Part shown: positions 8,627-17,944 of the stretch, in pieces
Position numbering within the stretch: the first letter of the stretch is position 1
Layout: each line of letters starts with the position of its first letter
From: Bacteroidales bacterium
GTDB lineage: Bacteria > Bacteroidota > Bacteroidia > Bacteroidales > UBA1556
Length of the DNA: 43,051 nucleotides
Direction of reading: 5' to 3'
Assembly (NCBI GenBank): GCA_027064095.1
Contig: JAMOQI010000044.1
Coordinates: forward strand, 1 to 43,051
Program-made: the position numbers and the translations under genes
The notes under the pieces: generated by a model
Seen by the model: only the letters and a program-made list of their open reading frames with translations
Databases searched by the model: none
Told to the model about the DNA's origin: nothing

Positions 8627-9004
8627 ATGGATTACAAAAACTATTATATCATTAAGTCAACACCTGACCAAGTTTATTTAGGTTTGACAAACCCTCTAAC
8701 AATACACCTTTGGTCTGGTGAAGAGGCAGAAATGGAAGACAAAGAAGGAAGTGAATTTTCATTATTCGAAGGAAGTATTGTTGGGAGAAATATTGAATTG
8801 GTTCCCGGCAAAAAGATTGTTCAACAGTGGTATTTTGGAGATGACGGTCCGGAATCAATAGTTACTATACTTCTGCATCCCAAAGGGGAATATACTTCTT
8901 TAGAACTAAGGCATAAGAATATTCCGGAACAAGATTATGATGATATTGTAGAAGGATGGAACGAAGTCTATATGGAGCGACTAATAGAATTTTACGATGA
9001 ATAA
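8627..9004 (+). CDS. SRPBCC/AHSA1-type START-fold protein
   Basis: A 125-aa soluble protein with the start-domain pattern of the AHSA1/SRPBCC superfamily: an early beta strand and helix (ADYKNYYI-like start, STPDQVYLGLTNPLTIHLW), a central strand pair (FSLFEGSIVGRNIELVPGKKIVQQWYFG) and a C-terminal helix (DYDDIVEGWNEVYMERLIEFYDE). These proteins bind hydrophobic ligands or act as Hsp90 co-chaperone-like factors; the exact role is unknown. Its stop overlaps the start of the next gene by 8 bp, so the two are translationally coupled. A -7 box and inverted repeat lie just upstream. Confidence 0.75.
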   Translation: MDYKNYYIIKSTPDQVYLGLTNPLTIHLWSGEEAEMEDKEGSEFSLFEGSIVGRNIELVPGKKIVQQWYFGDDGPESIVTILLHPKGEYTSLELRHKNIPEQDYDDIVEGWNEVYMERLIEFYDE

Positions 9005-10022
9005 CAAGTCTTTTGCTAGTGATAATTGGGCTCCTGCATGTTCTGAAGTAATGCATGCTTTAAATAAGGCAAATAATTGGCACGCCGGAGCATATGGAGA
9101 TGATAAATATACCAAACAGGCAGAGGAGCTTTTTAAGAGAATATTTGGAGAACATACAAAAACATATTTTGTATATAACGGTACAGCAGCTAATATTTTA
9201 TCACTATCAGTTATAAACGATTCCTTTAATGCGGTTATTTGCAGTGAACATGCTCATATTAATGTTGACGAATGTGGTGCTGTAGAGAAAATTGTTGGGA
9301 CAAAAATTATCAGCCTTCCAAGTGAAAACGGCAAAATCACTATTGACCAAATAGAGCCTCACATAAAGGCTTTAAGAATGCCACATCAGGTTGTTCCAAA
9401 GGTTATTAGCATAAGTCAGCCCACAGAATTAGGCACAATTTATTCTATAAATGAAATAAAAGCATTGGCAGAATTTGCTCATAATAACGATGTTTTTCTA
9501 CATGTTGATGGTGCACGTATTTCAAATGCTGTTGTTGCTTTAAATAGTGATTTTAAAACTTTAATTACTGACACCGGCGTTGATATTCTATCTTTTGGAG
9601 GTACTAAAAATGGAATGATGTTCGGTGAAGCTGTGGTAGTACTAAATACTCATTTGCAAAAAAAAATTGAATTTTATAGAAAGCAATTTCTTCAACTAGC
9701 TTCTAAAATGCGATTTATCTCAGCACAATTTTTAGCCTTAATGAATGATGATGTTTGGAAGCGTAATGCAGAAAACTCTAATAAAATGGCTATGCTATTA
9801 GCTAAAGGCTTGTCTAAATATCCTGAGGTAAAGATATCTCAAGTTGTTGAAACAAATGGGGTCTGGGCTATATTACCGGATAATTTTGCTGATAAACTTA
9901 TGAAAAAAAGTTTTTTTCATCCCTGGGATTTAGAAAGAAAGGAGTATAGAATAATGACAGCTTTCGATACTACTAAAGAGGAGGTTGATTCTTTTCTATC
10001 AGCATTGGATACTGCTAAATAA
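8997..10022 (+). CDS. ltaE: Low-specificity L-threonine aldolase / beta-eliminating lyase
   Basis: A 341-aa fold-type I PLP enzyme that splits L-threonine or L-allo-threonine to glycine and acetaldehyde. Visible family features are SDNWAPACSEVMHAL at the N-terminus, NGTAANILSL (cofactor phosphate loop), HAHINVDECGA, HVDGARISNA with D171 contacting the pyridine nitrogen and R174, and the Schiff-base lysine K204 in SFGGTKNGMMFGEA. Length is normal. The start overlaps the previous gene (ATGAATAA). The family also contains other beta-eliminating lyases, so the substrate is not certain. It belongs to a plus-strand group with the SRPBCC gene and possibly the downstream aromatic-acid and aldehyde dehydrogenase genes; an aldehyde dehydrogenase could oxidise the acetaldehyde, but this is inference. 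Confidence 0.85.
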   Translation: MNNKSFASDNWAPACSEVMHALNKANNWHAGAYGDDKYTKQAEELFKRIFGEHTKTYFVYNGTAANILSLSVINDSFNAVICSEHAHINVDECGAVEKIVGTKIISLPSENGKITIDQIEPHIKALRMPHQVVPKVISISQPTELGTIYSINEIKALAEFAHNNDVFLHVDGARISNAVVALNSDFKTLITDTGVDILSFGGTKNGMMFGEAVVVLNTHLQKKIEFYRKQFLQLASKMRFISAQFLALMNDDVWKRNAENSNKMAMLLAKGLSKYPEVKISQVVETNGVWAILPDNFADKLMKKSFFHPWDLERKEYRIMTAFDTTKEEVDSFLSALDTAK

Positions 10023-10035
10023 TTTTCTACTTTTG
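10005..10035 (+). promoter_or_regulatory. Promoter for DAHP synthase/chorismate mutase
   Basis: TTGG (10005-10008, inside the end of the lyase gene) is followed by 19 nt and TACTTTTG (10028-10035), a good TAnnTTTG -7 element 23 bp before the ATG at 10059. Confidence 0.6.
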
Positions 10036-10058
10036 TAATTATAAATTATCGATTAATT

Positions 10059-11147
10059 ATGGGTACAACACTTCAGATTGCAAAACAAGGAAATTGGTTA
10101 TGGCAAGGTAAAGAACCATTTGTAATTTCGGGTCCTTGCAGTGCAGAGAATCGCAATCAGCTGTTAGAAACAGGGCGATTATTAGCAAAAATTTCTCAAG
10201 TTAACATGCTAAGAGCGGGAATATGGAAGCCTCGTACTCGTCCTGATATATTCGAAGGAATTGGGGAGCCGGCACTCGATTGGTTATTAGAACTAAAAAA
10301 AGAAACAGGTTTAAAAACCTGCGTTGAAGTAGCCACTCCTGAACACGTAAATTTGGCATTAAAATATGATGTAGATGTTCTTTGGATAGGTGCTCGTACA
10401 ACTGTAAATCCTTTCTCAGTTCAAACTATTGCTGATAGTCTCAAAGGTGTTGACATTCCTGTAATGATAAAAAATCCACTTCATCCTGATTTAAAGCTTT
10501 GGATTGGCGCTTTGGAGAGAATTAATAATGCAGGAATTAACAAATTAGCAGCCATACATCGAGGTTTTTATACGTATGATAACAAGCCATTTAGAAACCT
10601 TCCTATGTGGGAAATTCCGATAGAATTAAAGAGAATTATTCCTGAGTTGCCACTTATTTGTGACCCTTCTCACATTAGTGGTAATAGGTCATTGATAAAA
10701 AGCGTTGCTCAGCGAGCTTTAGACCTTAGTTTTGATGGTCTCATGATAGAATCTCACTATGATCCTAGTATAGCTCTTACCGATGCTGCACAGCAACTTA
10801 GCCCACAAGCACTGAGGGAAATGATTGACAGCTTGGTTATTAGAAAGGAATATGGCTCCTCTGATTTCGAAAACCTTTTGGAAAAATTGAGATTCGAGGT
10901 CGATAATCTTGATCACGAATTATTAAATATTTTAAGCCAAAGAAACGAAAAAACAAAGCAAATTGGAGAATACAAAAAGCAAAATAATATTACCGTATTA
11001 CAAATTTCTCGTTTAAGAAAAATGATACAAGAAAGACTTGATTACGGAAACAACTTAGAATTAGATAATAATTTTATTTTAAAATTGCTTCAGTTAATAC
11101 ATAAGGAATCTATTAGAGTTCAAACAGATATTATGCAAGAGAAATAA
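10059..11147 (+). CDS. Bifunctional DAHP synthase / chorismate mutase
   Basis: A 362-aa fusion. Residues ~1-255 are a type I-beta (KDO8P-synthase-like) DAHP synthase: GPCSAEN (25-31), KPRTRPD (57-63), KNPLHPD and DPSHISGNR (202-210). It condenses phosphoenolpyruvate with erythrose 4-phosphate, the first shikimate step. Residues ~270-355 are an AroQ-type all-helical chorismate mutase (LLEKLRFEVDNLDHELLNIL ... RNEKTKQIGEYKK), making prephenate for Phe/Tyr. The order synthase-then-mutase is standard in Bacteroidota, where the mutase part often mediates feedback control (family knowledge). It has its own likely promoter at 10005-10035. Other aro genes are not in the window. Confidence 0.93.
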   Translation: MGTTLQIAKQGNWLWQGKEPFVISGPCSAENRNQLLETGRLLAKISQVNMLRAGIWKPRTRPDIFEGIGEPALDWLLELKKETGLKTCVEVATPEHVNLALKYDVDVLWIGARTTVNPFSVQTIADSLKGVDIPVMIKNPLHPDLKLWIGALERINNAGINKLAAIHRGFYTYDNKPFRNLPMWEIPIELKRIIPELPLICDPSHISGNRSLIKSVAQRALDLSFDGLMIESHYDPSIALTDAAQQLSPQALREMIDSLVIRKEYGSSDFENLLEKLRFEVDNLDHELLNILSQRNEKTKQIGEYKKQNNITVLQISRLRKMIQERLDYGNNLELDNNFILKLLQLIHKESIRVQTDIMQEK

Positions 11148-11166
11148 TCTTTAAATATAAAGAATT

Positions 11167-12582
11167 ATGAAGAATTATAAAATCTACTGTGGAGGAGAAT
11201 TTATTGACACTCCAAATAAACTAAAAGTTGTAAATCCATATACTAATAATGTTTTTGCAGAAACATATCTTGCTACAAAAGATATTCTTGAAACTGCAAT
11301 AAAAGCAGCGGAAGGAGTTAAGGAAGAAATGCAGAGTTTACCTTCGTATGTAAAGTATAAAGCTCTCATGCACATATCTAATACATTAAAAGAGCGTAAG
11401 GAGTATTTTTCTGAGATTCTGTGCCAAGAATCGGGAAAGCCAATGGTATATTCTCGTGGAGAAATTGACAGGGCTATACAAACTTTTAGTATTGCTGCCG
11501 AGGAAAGTAAAAGATTTCCGGGAGAGGTAATTAGTCTGGACTGGACACCTGCAGGTAAAGGTAGGCAAGGAATAGTAAAATACTTTCCTGTAGGATTAGT
11601 TGCCGGGATATCTCCTTTTAATTTTCCGATGAACTTGGCTGTACATAAAATAGCACCGGCTATAGCAGCTGGTTGTCCTATTATCCTTAAACCATCGACA
11701 AACACTCCACTTTCTACTCTTGCTTTAGCAGAAATTATTGCTGAAACAGAATTGCCAAAGGGTGCTGTTTCTATTTTACCTATGGACAGAACTACAGGAA
11801 ACCAACTTGTTACCGATGATAGATTTAAGCTTCTTAGTTTTACCGGTTCTCCACATGTGGGATGGATGATGAAAGCACAGGCTGGTAGAAAAAAAGTAGT
11901 TTTGGAGTTAGGAGGTAATGCGGGTCTTATAATTACAAAATCGGCAGATTTAGATTTGGCTGTAAAAAAAGCCGTTATTGGAGGTTTTGCTTATTCGGGA
12001 CAAGTATGTATTCATGCTCAAAGAATATATGTTGCAAAAGAAATTTTTGAAGAATTCTCAAATAAATTTGTAGAGCAGGTGAAAAACCTTCATCTTGGAA
12101 ATCCAATGGATGATAATACTCAAATCTCTTCAATGATAGATGAAAATAATGCTATTAGAGTTGAGAACTGGGTTAAAGAAGCTGTGGAGGATGGGGCTAA
12201 AATAATCTGTGGAGGAAAACGTAATGGAACATATTATGAGCCTACAGTACTAGTGGATACCAAACCTAAAATGAAAGTTTGTGCATTAGAAGTCTTTGGT
12301 CCTGTGGTAACTCTTGAACCTTTTGACGATTTTAAAATAGCTATTGATGAGGTAAACCAAAGTGAGTTTGGATTGCAAGCCGGTATTTTTACCAATCAAA
12401 TTGATGAAATGGATTTTGCTTTCGCAAAATTAGAGGTCGGAGGTGTTATTATTAACGATTCTCCTATTTTTAGAGTTGATCACATGCCTTATGGTGGAGT
12501 GAAAGATTCCGGTCTTGGCAGAGAAGGTTTAAAATATGCAATGATGGATATGTTGGAAGCTAGAATTTTGGTTAAAAATTAA
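11167..12582 (+). CDS. NAD(P)-dependent aldehyde dehydrogenase
   Basis: A 471-aa ALDH-superfamily enzyme with all catalytic parts: N152 in SPFNFP, K175 in ILKPS, FTGSPHVG cofactor loop (225-232), E247 in LELGG, nucleophile C281 in YSGQVCIHAQR, and EVFGPVV (near 380). It oxidises an aldehyde to an acid. The sequence resembles non-phosphorylating glyceraldehyde-3-phosphate, lactaldehyde and sulfo-sugar-type dehydrogenases more than betaine aldehyde enzymes, but the substrate cannot be fixed. It starts 19 bp after the DAHP synthase stop with no clear promoter between, so likely co-transcribed. Its neighbourhood with a threonine-aldolase-type enzyme would fit acetaldehyde removal (inference). Confidence 0.9.
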   Translation: MKNYKIYCGGEFIDTPNKLKVVNPYTNNVFAETYLATKDILETAIKAAEGVKEEMQSLPSYVKYKALMHISNTLKERKEYFSEILCQESGKPMVYSRGEIDRAIQTFSIAAEESKRFPGEVISLDWTPAGKGRQGIVKYFPVGLVAGISPFNFPMNLAVHKIAPAIAAGCPIILKPSTNTPLSTLALAEIIAETELPKGAVSILPMDRTTGNQLVTDDRFKLLSFTGSPHVGWMMKAQAGRKKVVLELGGNAGLIITKSADLDLAVKKAVIGGFAYSGQVCIHAQRIYVAKEIFEEFSNKFVEQVKNLHLGNPMDDNTQISSMIDENNAIRVENWVKEAVEDGAKIICGGKRNGTYYEPTVLVDTKPKMKVCALEVFGPVVTLEPFDDFKIAIDEVNQSEFGLQAGIFTNQIDEMDFAFAKLEVGGVIINDSPIFRVDHMPYGGVKDSGLGREGLKYAMMDMLEARILVKN

Positions 12583-12663
12583 TTAATTTATATTACAAAA
12601 CTTTATAATAAGTAGAAAAAACACCTTAAACTTTATAGTGTAAAAAACTATAATAAAAAATCA

Positions 12664-12724
12664 TTCAGGATTATTCACAAATAATCGGGGGCGAATTGTA
12701 TGAATAATGCGGGTTAATAATAAT
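12664..12724. repeat. Short palindromic repeat, copy 2
   Basis: The locus combines GATTATT-CACA-AATAATC (12669-12686, a perfect 7-bp hairpin) and AATTGTATGAATAATGCG (12694-12711), followed by GGTTAATAATAAT. Both parts recur near 8.4-8.5 kb and the second near 31.9 kb. It lies between the ALDH gene and a small membrane-protein gene. Confidence 0.65.
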
Positions 12725-12758
12725 CTGAGTTAAATATGATATTATTAAATCTTTTTTT

Positions 12759-12766
12759 TACATTTG
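12759..12766 (+). promoter_or_regulatory. -7 element of the small membrane-protein gene
   Basis: TACATTTG fits TAnnTTTG and ends 19 bp before the ATG at 12786. No convincing -33 box is seen. Confidence 0.45.
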
Positions 12767-12785
12767 TGGCTTATAAACAAGGTAT

Positions 12786-13220
12786 ATGAGTAAGCATAAA
12801 CATAAGGAATCATATATTGTTGAGTATGGTATTAAAGTTTTAATGATTTTTTACCTTGCTTCTGTTTTTTTCTATATTGAAACTTTAGATCCGGCAAATA
12901 ATTTTGACTCTAAGTTGAGTGTGATATTTGTTGTTAAATTGGTACTCTTAGTTTCGTTCTCTATTTTTATATTAGCAGTAGAGGAAAAGACATTTAAGAT
13001 TGTTGGCTTTTCAACAATTATATTGGGTGCTTTTTATAAAATACTATTATTAATTTCACAAGATAGTTTTGCTTTTCATCAAATATTATCTATAGGTGAT
13101 TCCGTAATGCTAATAGGAGTGTCCATTTACTATCTGTATCGTCATAAATTAAAGCAAAAAGTATATGATAGTAAGAAAAAGCGAAGGTCAAAATCAATAA
13201 ACCATAATGTTTTAGACTAG
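12786..13220 (+). CDS. Small four-helix inner-membrane protein of unknown function
   Basis: 144 aa with about four hydrophobic segments (residues ~15-31, 46-64, 69-88 and 100-117), a short charged N-terminus (MSKHKHKESY) and a lysine/arginine-rich cytoplasmic tail (KLKQKVYDSKKKRRSKS), which by the positive-inside rule puts the C-terminus in the cytoplasm. No known family is recognised. It has its own -7 element and overlaps the end of the convergent dCMP deaminase gene by 4 bp, so the two transcripts share 3' ends. Confidence 0.6.
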   Translation: MSKHKHKESYIVEYGIKVLMIFYLASVFFYIETLDPANNFDSKLSVIFVVKLVLLVSFSIFILAVEEKTFKIVGFSTIILGAFYKILLLISQDSFAFHQILSIGDSVMLIGVSIYYLYRHKLKQKVYDSKKKRRSKSINHNVLD

Positions 13221-13753
13221 AAATCTCTATCTTTAAAGGTGTCTGTATTATCGATAGTCTGTCCGGAATATTTCTCAGTTTCTTCTGTCATATATTTTAA
13301 TTCAATATTTACTTCTTTAAACATTGCTTCTGATTCTTCACCGGCATGATATTTTTTTTCACAAACAACTCTTTTTATACCACAGTTAATTATTAACATA
13401 GCACATGTTCTGCAGGGTGTCATTCTACAATAAAGAGTTCCCCCTTCGAGGGCAATACCTCTACGTGCAGCTTGTGTGATAGCGTTTTGTTCGGCATGGA
13501 CAGTCCTAACACAATGTTGTGTTACATGTCCGTCTTCATGAATTACTTTTTTAAACAAATGACCAACATCATCACAATGGTCTAAACCTTTTGGCGCACC
13601 TACATATCCTGTTACAAGTATTTGTTTGTTTTTAGTAATTACACATCCACTTCGTCCTCTATCGCATGTTGCTCTCTTTGCTACTGTATCAGCTAGTTCT
13701 ATAAAGTATTCGTCCCATGATGGACGAACATATTTTGTTTTAGACTTATCCAT
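13217..13753 (-). CDS. dCMP deaminase (zinc-dependent)
   Basis: A 178-aa member of the deoxycytidylate deaminase family, which converts dCMP to dUMP for thymidylate synthesis. The zinc ligands and catalytic acid are present: HAE (86-88) and PCRTC (113-117); TVHAEQNAITQAARRG and TLYCRMTPCRTCAMLIINCGIKRVV are typical. The insertion between residues 57 and 85 (LDHCDDVGHLFKKVIHEDGHVTQHC) holds extra Cys/His residues, as in the ComEB/dCMP deaminase type. Its start overlaps the end of the upstream kinase-like gene by 8 bp, so it is last in a three-gene operon with the LOG and kinase genes. dUTPase, encoded at 20.3 kb, also makes dUMP. Confidence 0.9.
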   Translation of the reverse strand: MDKSKTKYVRPSWDEYFIELADTVAKRATCDRGRSGCVITKNKQILVTGYVGAPKGLDHCDDVGHLFKKVIHEDGHVTQHCVRTVHAEQNAITQAARRGIALEGGTLYCRMTPCRTCAMLIINCGIKRVVCEKKYHAGEESEAMFKEVNIELKYMTEETEKYSGQTIDNTDTFKDRDF

Positions 13754-14309
13754 TGTTGTTTATTTTATTAAGAACTTTGTCAATTTCTATATTTAAACTT
13801 TGCAAATCGCCATTATTATTGAATTTGAAATCAGCCATTTCAATACATTTGCTAAGGTTCTGTTTATTAGGATCAGTGGTATTCATTTCTCTGGCTTCAT
13901 TGGCCAAAAAAGTATCAAAATCTATATTATCAGTACTAGAATTTCGAATTTTAATTCTCTCATATCTAAGTTTAGGGTCTGCATCTACTGCAAAAAGATA
14001 AAAGTTAGATTTTGATTTTAATGAATCTATTTCACCGGGAGTTCTAATACTCTCAATTATACAATTTTTAGAGTGTTTAGCAGCTTCTTTATATATTTCG
14101 TCTATAATAAAACTAGGAGAATGATTATTTCTTAAATCATTAGCAACTAATGTCATACTATCTCTATTTACTTCTAGTCCTCGTGATTTAATTTCATTAA
14201 TTAAATAAGCTCTAACAGAGTAGTGAGCAAAATCATATTTCTTTTTTAAGAACTCAACGATAGTTCCTTTTCCTGCTCCTAGTGTACCTGTAATTCCTAT
14301 AACTATCAT
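13746..14309 (-). CDS. P-loop nucleotide kinase-like protein
   Basis: 187 aa from the ATG at 14309, preferred to the upstream ATG at 14357 because the fold begins directly with MIVIGITGTLGAGKGT (Walker A at 8-16) and the longer form would overlap the preceding gene by 44 bp. The overall shape is that of the dephospho-CoA kinase/adenylate kinase-like group: P-loop, a helical lid (LINEIKSRGLEVNR), IIESIRTPGEI, and a DADPKLRYERIKIR arginine-rich segment. A true dephospho-CoA kinase is unlikely without closer match; this may be a dNMP kinase-like enzyme, which its coupling (8-bp overlap) to dCMP deaminase would support as inference. Confidence 0.75.
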   Translation of the reverse strand: MIVIGITGTLGAGKGTIVEFLKKKYDFAHYSVRAYLINEIKSRGLEVNRDSMTLVANDLRNNHSPSFIIDEIYKEAAKHSKNCIIESIRTPGEIDSLKSKSNFYLFAVDADPKLRYERIKIRNSSTDNIDFDTFLANEAREMNTTDPNKQNLSKCIEMADFKFNNNGDLQSLNIEIDKVLNKINNNG

Positions 14310-14313
14310 CAAA

Positions 14314-14916
14314 TTAATATGTTTTTTTTTCTTTAAGCTTGGCAATCCATTTTTCATCTATTGCAATAGGTTTAAAATTCATCATTGCTTGAAGTAATTT
14401 TTTTGGATCTGATTCAACAATTACGTTATGTCGATGTTCGTATTTCATAAATTTCTCTTCCATAATATGGTCTAAAAATTTTATTAAATGGTCGTAATAT
14501 CCATCAACATTAAGAAACCCAACAGGTTTTTCACTCCATCCCAGTTGAAAATATGTTAATACTTCCATCACTTCATCAAGGGTGCCAAAACCACCCGGCA
14601 TAGCAATAAAAGCATCAGATAGATCATTGATTTTATTTTTTCTGGTACTCATATTGTCAACAACAATCATTTCGTTAAGTCCATCATGTCCTACTTCTTT
14701 TTCTAATAAAGCTGTAGGCATCACGCCAATGGCTTTTCCACCTTTTGCCATTATACTATTGGCTATAACACCCATTAGTCCAACTTTTCCTCCCCCAAAA
14801 ATAAGCTTTATTTTTTCCTCTGCCATAAGTTTGCCCAGCTTCTCGGCTTCCTGCGAATAAATTTCTCTTGCTCCAATACTTGAACCACAAAATACTCCAA
14901 TGCTTTTTATTTTCAT
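14314..14916 (-). CDS. LOG-family nucleotide 5'-monophosphate phosphoribohydrolase (TIGR00730)
   Basis: 200 aa with the Rossmann-fold lysine-decarboxylase-like signature of the LOG family: GVFCGSS (7-13), IFGGGKVGLMG (39-49), and the PGGFGTLDE motif (107-115) with the catalytic glutamate of PGGxGTxxE. Despite old labels these enzymes split nucleoside monophosphates into a free base and ribose 5-phosphate (family knowledge). It starts a compact operon with the kinase-like and dCMP deaminase genes (5 bp and -8 bp spacing), suggesting nucleotide salvage or cleaning. Confidence 0.9.
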   Translation of the reverse strand: MKIKSIGVFCGSSIGAREIYSQEAEKLGKLMAEEKIKLIFGGGKVGLMGVIANSIMAKGGKAIGVMPTALLEKEVGHDGLNEMIVVDNMSTRKNKINDLSDAFIAMPGGFGTLDEVMEVLTYFQLGWSEKPVGFLNVDGYYDHLIKFLDHIMEEKFMKYEHRHNVIVESDPKKLLQAMMNFKPIAIDEKWIAKLKEKKTY

Positions 14917-14998
14917 AAAATTAATATTATAATAATATTATAAATAATAGTGCTAAATTAATGAAAATATTGATTTTTATTTAGGATTAATGAAATCA

Positions 14999-17764
14999 TT
15001 ATCCTACTACAATATTTACAATTCGTTTAGGAACAACAATTACCTTTCTAATGGTTTTTCCTTCTAACCACTTTTGGGCTTCTTTTGATTCTAATACAGC
15101 TGTTTCAACTTCTTTTGGGTTATAACTTATAGGAAGCTGTATTTTGAAACGCATTTTACCATTAAAAGAAACAGGATAAGAAAAGTCATTCTCTTTTACA
15201 AACTCTTCTTTAAAAATAGGAAATTCTGCTTTAGTAACACTTTCCTTATGTCCTAATAATGACCATAGTTCTTCAGCAATATGCGGTGCATATGGTGAAA
15301 TAAGAATGCATAATGGCTCAAGAATTTCACGTTTATTGCATTTAAGATCAGTAAGTTCATTAGTTGCAATCATAAATGCACTTACGCCTGTATTAAAACT
15401 AAATCTTTCTATATCGCTTTCAATTTTGGCAATAGTTTTATGAAGTACTTTCAATTCTTTAGCAGAGGCTTTATCATCACTTATATTCAAGTTGTCATTA
15501 TTGTCGTGATAAAGTCTCCAGAATTTTCTGATAAAACGAAAAACACCTTCTATTCCTTTAGTATCCCATGGTTTTGATTGCTCAATAGGTCCTAGGAACA
15601 TTTCATATAGGCGTAATGTGTCGGCACCGTATTTTTCTATTAAATCATCAGGATTTTGTACGTTATACAAACTCTTTGACATTTTTTCTATTTCGTAACC
15701 ACAAATATATTGATTGTTTTCCAGAACAAATTCGGCGTCAGTAAATTCAGATTGCCATTTTTTAAATGCTTCGATATCAAGGATGTCATTATTTACAATA
15801 TTAATATCCACATGGATTCTTTGAGTATCATATTGTTTACGAAGTCCGTAACTAACAAATTTATTTTCACCTTTTATTCTATAAACAAAATTAGAACGTC
15901 CTTGAATCATACCTTGGTTAATGAGTTTTTTAAAAGGCTCTTCTTTTACTACCATTCCTAAATCATAAAGAAATTTGTTCCAGAAACGGCTATAAATTAA
16001 GTGCCCCGTAGCGTGCTCTGCCCCACCGATATATAAATCAACATCTTGCCAATAGTTTACAGCTTCCGGAGAGAAATACTGTTCGTTATTATTAGGATCC
16101 ATATATCGTAAATAATACCCACTGGAGCCGGCAAAACCCGGCATAGTATCGACTTCAAGAGGATATCCCTCTTTTGTTTTCCAGTTTTTAGCTCTTGCCA
16201 ATGGCGGTTCACCTTTTTCTGTTGGTAAATATTTATCTACCTCAGGAAGTTCAAGTGGTAAATCTTTTATTGAAAGCACTTGTGGCATTCCATCTTTATA
16301 ATAAACAGGGAATGGTTCTCCCCAATATCTTTGACGAGAGAAAGTAGCATCACGTAGTTTGAAATTTATTTGTTTTTCGCCAATTCCTAATTTTTTTAAT
16401 TTATTGATAGCGGCACCAATAGCTTTTTTTACCTCAAGTCCATTGAGAAAATCAGAATTTATTAATTTACCTTCTTTTGCATCGTATGATTCTTCAGAGA
16501 TGTCTCCTCCTGAAACCACTTGAACAATTGGTATATTAAATTTCTTAGCAAATGCATAATCGCGACTATCATGAGCAGGAACAGCCATTATTGCACCTGT
16601 TCCGTATCCTGTTAATACATAATCTGCAATCCAAATAGGGATTTTTTCCCCGGAGAATGGATGAATAGCATAAGAGCCAGTAAATACTCCACTAACTTTT
16701 TTAACTTCAGTCATTCTTTCTCTTTCTGACCTGTTTTTAGCCCAGACTACATACTCTTCTACTTCTGCTTTATGTTCTTCTGTAGTAAGTTTCTCTACCC
16801 AATTATGCTCAGGAGCAATAACCATAAAAGTAGCTCCGTAAAGTGTATCAGGACGAGTGGTGAAAACTTCTAAAGATTCATCGTTTTTTTCTAGTTTAAA
16901 AAATACTTTTGCTCCGACAGATTTTCCTATCCAATTTTTCTGCATTTCTTTAAGAGCATCACTCCAGTCAACTTTCTCCAACCCATCTAAAAGTCTTTGT
17001 GCATAAGCTGTTACCCTAAGGCTCCACTGTTTCATTACTTTGCGTTCAACGGCATAACCTCCTCTTACAGAAAGACCATCTTTTACTTCGTCATTTGCAA
17101 GTACAGTTCCTAATTCAGGACACCAATTAACAGCAGTTTCACTTTGGTAAGCAAGTCTATATTGCATTAATATTTCTTGCTTAGCTTTATCTTCCATTGC
17201 TTTCCACTCATTAGCTGTAAAATTAGGCACGTCTCCACAAGCAGCATCAATCTTTAAATTTCCATTAATATTAAAAATTTGCTCTAATAAATGAATAGGC
17301 TCAGCTTTTTTACTTGCATTATTATACCAATATGTAAATAGTTTTGTAAATACCCATTGTGTCCATTTATAGTATTTGGGGTCAGAGGTTCTTATCTCTC
17401 GGTTCCAATCAAATGAAAAACCAATCTTCCCAAGCTGTTCCTTATATCTTTTAATATTAATTTCAGTGGTAATAGCAGGATGCTGACCTGTCTTTATAGC
17501 ATATTGTTCTGCCGGTAAACCATAAGCATCAAAGCCCATAGGATGAAGCACATTAAATCCTTTGTGTCGCTTATAACGTGAATATATATCCGATGCAATA
17601 TAACCCAGCGGATGACCAACATGAAGCCCTGCTCCTGAAGGGTATGGGAACATGTCTAATACGTAAAACTTTGGTTTGGTTTTGTCTATTTCTGCTTGAT
17701 AGGTGTTATTATTAGTCCAGTATTGTTGCCACTTTTTTTCTATATCTACAAAACTATATTCCAT
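14999..17764 (-). CDS. leuS: Leucyl-tRNA synthetase
   Basis: 921 aa, a normal length for Bacteroidota. The class I signatures are [17 protein letters not shown] with HVGH at 48-51, and KMSKS at 694-698 in [17 protein letters not shown]. The CP1 editing domain (about 235-440) shows the T-rich [15 protein letters not shown] and the conserved [15 protein letters not shown]. The C-terminal anticodon-binding helical domain ends with [19 protein letters not shown]. It charges tRNA-Leu. It sits alone on the minus strand; an inverted repeat at 17821-17909 lies 57-145 bp upstream of the start. Confidence 0.97.
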   Translation of the reverse strand: MEYSFVDIEKKWQQYWTNNNTYQAEIDKTKPKFYVLDMFPYPSGAGLHVGHPLGYIASDIYSRYKRHKGFNVLHPMGFDAYGLPAEQYAIKTGQHPAITTEINIKRYKEQLGKIGFSFDWNREIRTSDPKYYKWTQWVFTKLFTYWYNNASKKAEPIHLLEQIFNINGNLKIDAACGDVPNFTANEWKAMEDKAKQEILMQYRLAYQSETAVNWCPELGTVLANDEVKDGLSVRGGYAVERKVMKQWSLRVTAYAQRLLDGLEKVDWSDALKEMQKNWIGKSVGAKVFFKLEKNDESLEVFTTRPDTLYGATFMVIAPEHNWVEKLTTEEHKAEVEEYVVWAKNRSERERMTEVKKVSGVFTGSYAIHPFSGEKIPIWIADYVLTGYGTGAIMAVPAHDSRDYAFAKKFNIPIVQVVSGGDISEESYDAKEGKLINSDFLNGLEVKKAIGAAINKLKKLGIGEKQINFKLRDATFSRQRYWGEPFPVYYKDGMPQVLSIKDLPLELPEVDKYLPTEKGEPPLARAKNWKTKEGYPLEVDTMPGFAGSSGYYLRYMDPNNNEQYFSPEAVNYWQDVDLYIGGAEHATGHLIYSRFWNKFLYDLGMVVKEEPFKKLINQGMIQGRSNFVYRIKGENKFVSYGLRKQYDTQRIHVDINIVNNDILDIEAFKKWQSEFTDAEFVLENNQYICGYEIEKMSKSLYNVQNPDDLIEKYGADTLRLYEMFLGPIEQSKPWDTKGIEGVFRFIRKFWRLYHDNNDNLNISDDKASAKELKVLHKTIAKIESDIERFSFNTGVSAFMIATNELTDLKCNKREILEPLCILISPYAPHIAEELWSLLGHKESVTKAEFPIFKEEFVKENDFSYPVSFNGKMRFKIQLPISYNPKEVETAVLESKEAQKWLEGKTIRKVIVVPKRIVNIVVG

Positions 17765-17820
17765 CGAAAATTAAATTTAAAATTAATGCGCGAAATTAAG
17801 AAAAAAAGCGGCCTAAATTA

Positions 17821-17909
17821 AGTGGGTTTTCCTTTGCCTTGCTTCGATACTATTTTATTCTTTTTGGTGAAGAAAATTACTGTGCAAGACAAAGGAAAAC
17901 TATACCACT
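17821..17909. repeat. Long inverted repeat upstream of leuS
   Basis: The left arm, AGTGGGTTTTCCTTTGCCTTGC (22 bp) at 17821-17842, is complementary with few mismatches and a 4-nt bulge to 17884-17909 (GCAAGACAAAGGAAAAC, then TATACCACT). The spacer is 41 bp. It could form a stem-loop in the leuS leader or be a decayed MITE; no strong T-run follows on either strand. Confidence 0.7.
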
Positions 17910-17944
17910 ACCTAAACATTTGTTATGCTAAGTAATTTATTTTA

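Noticed and set aside
11184-11705. 173-aa minus-strand frame in the aldehyde dehydrogenase gene
   Set aside because: Shadow of a well-supported enzyme; no recognisable domain.
12630-12660. Hairpin TTATAGT...ACTATAA as terminator of the aldehyde dehydrogenase gene
   Set aside because: AT-only stem with the A-run on the wrong side for the plus strand; not convincing.
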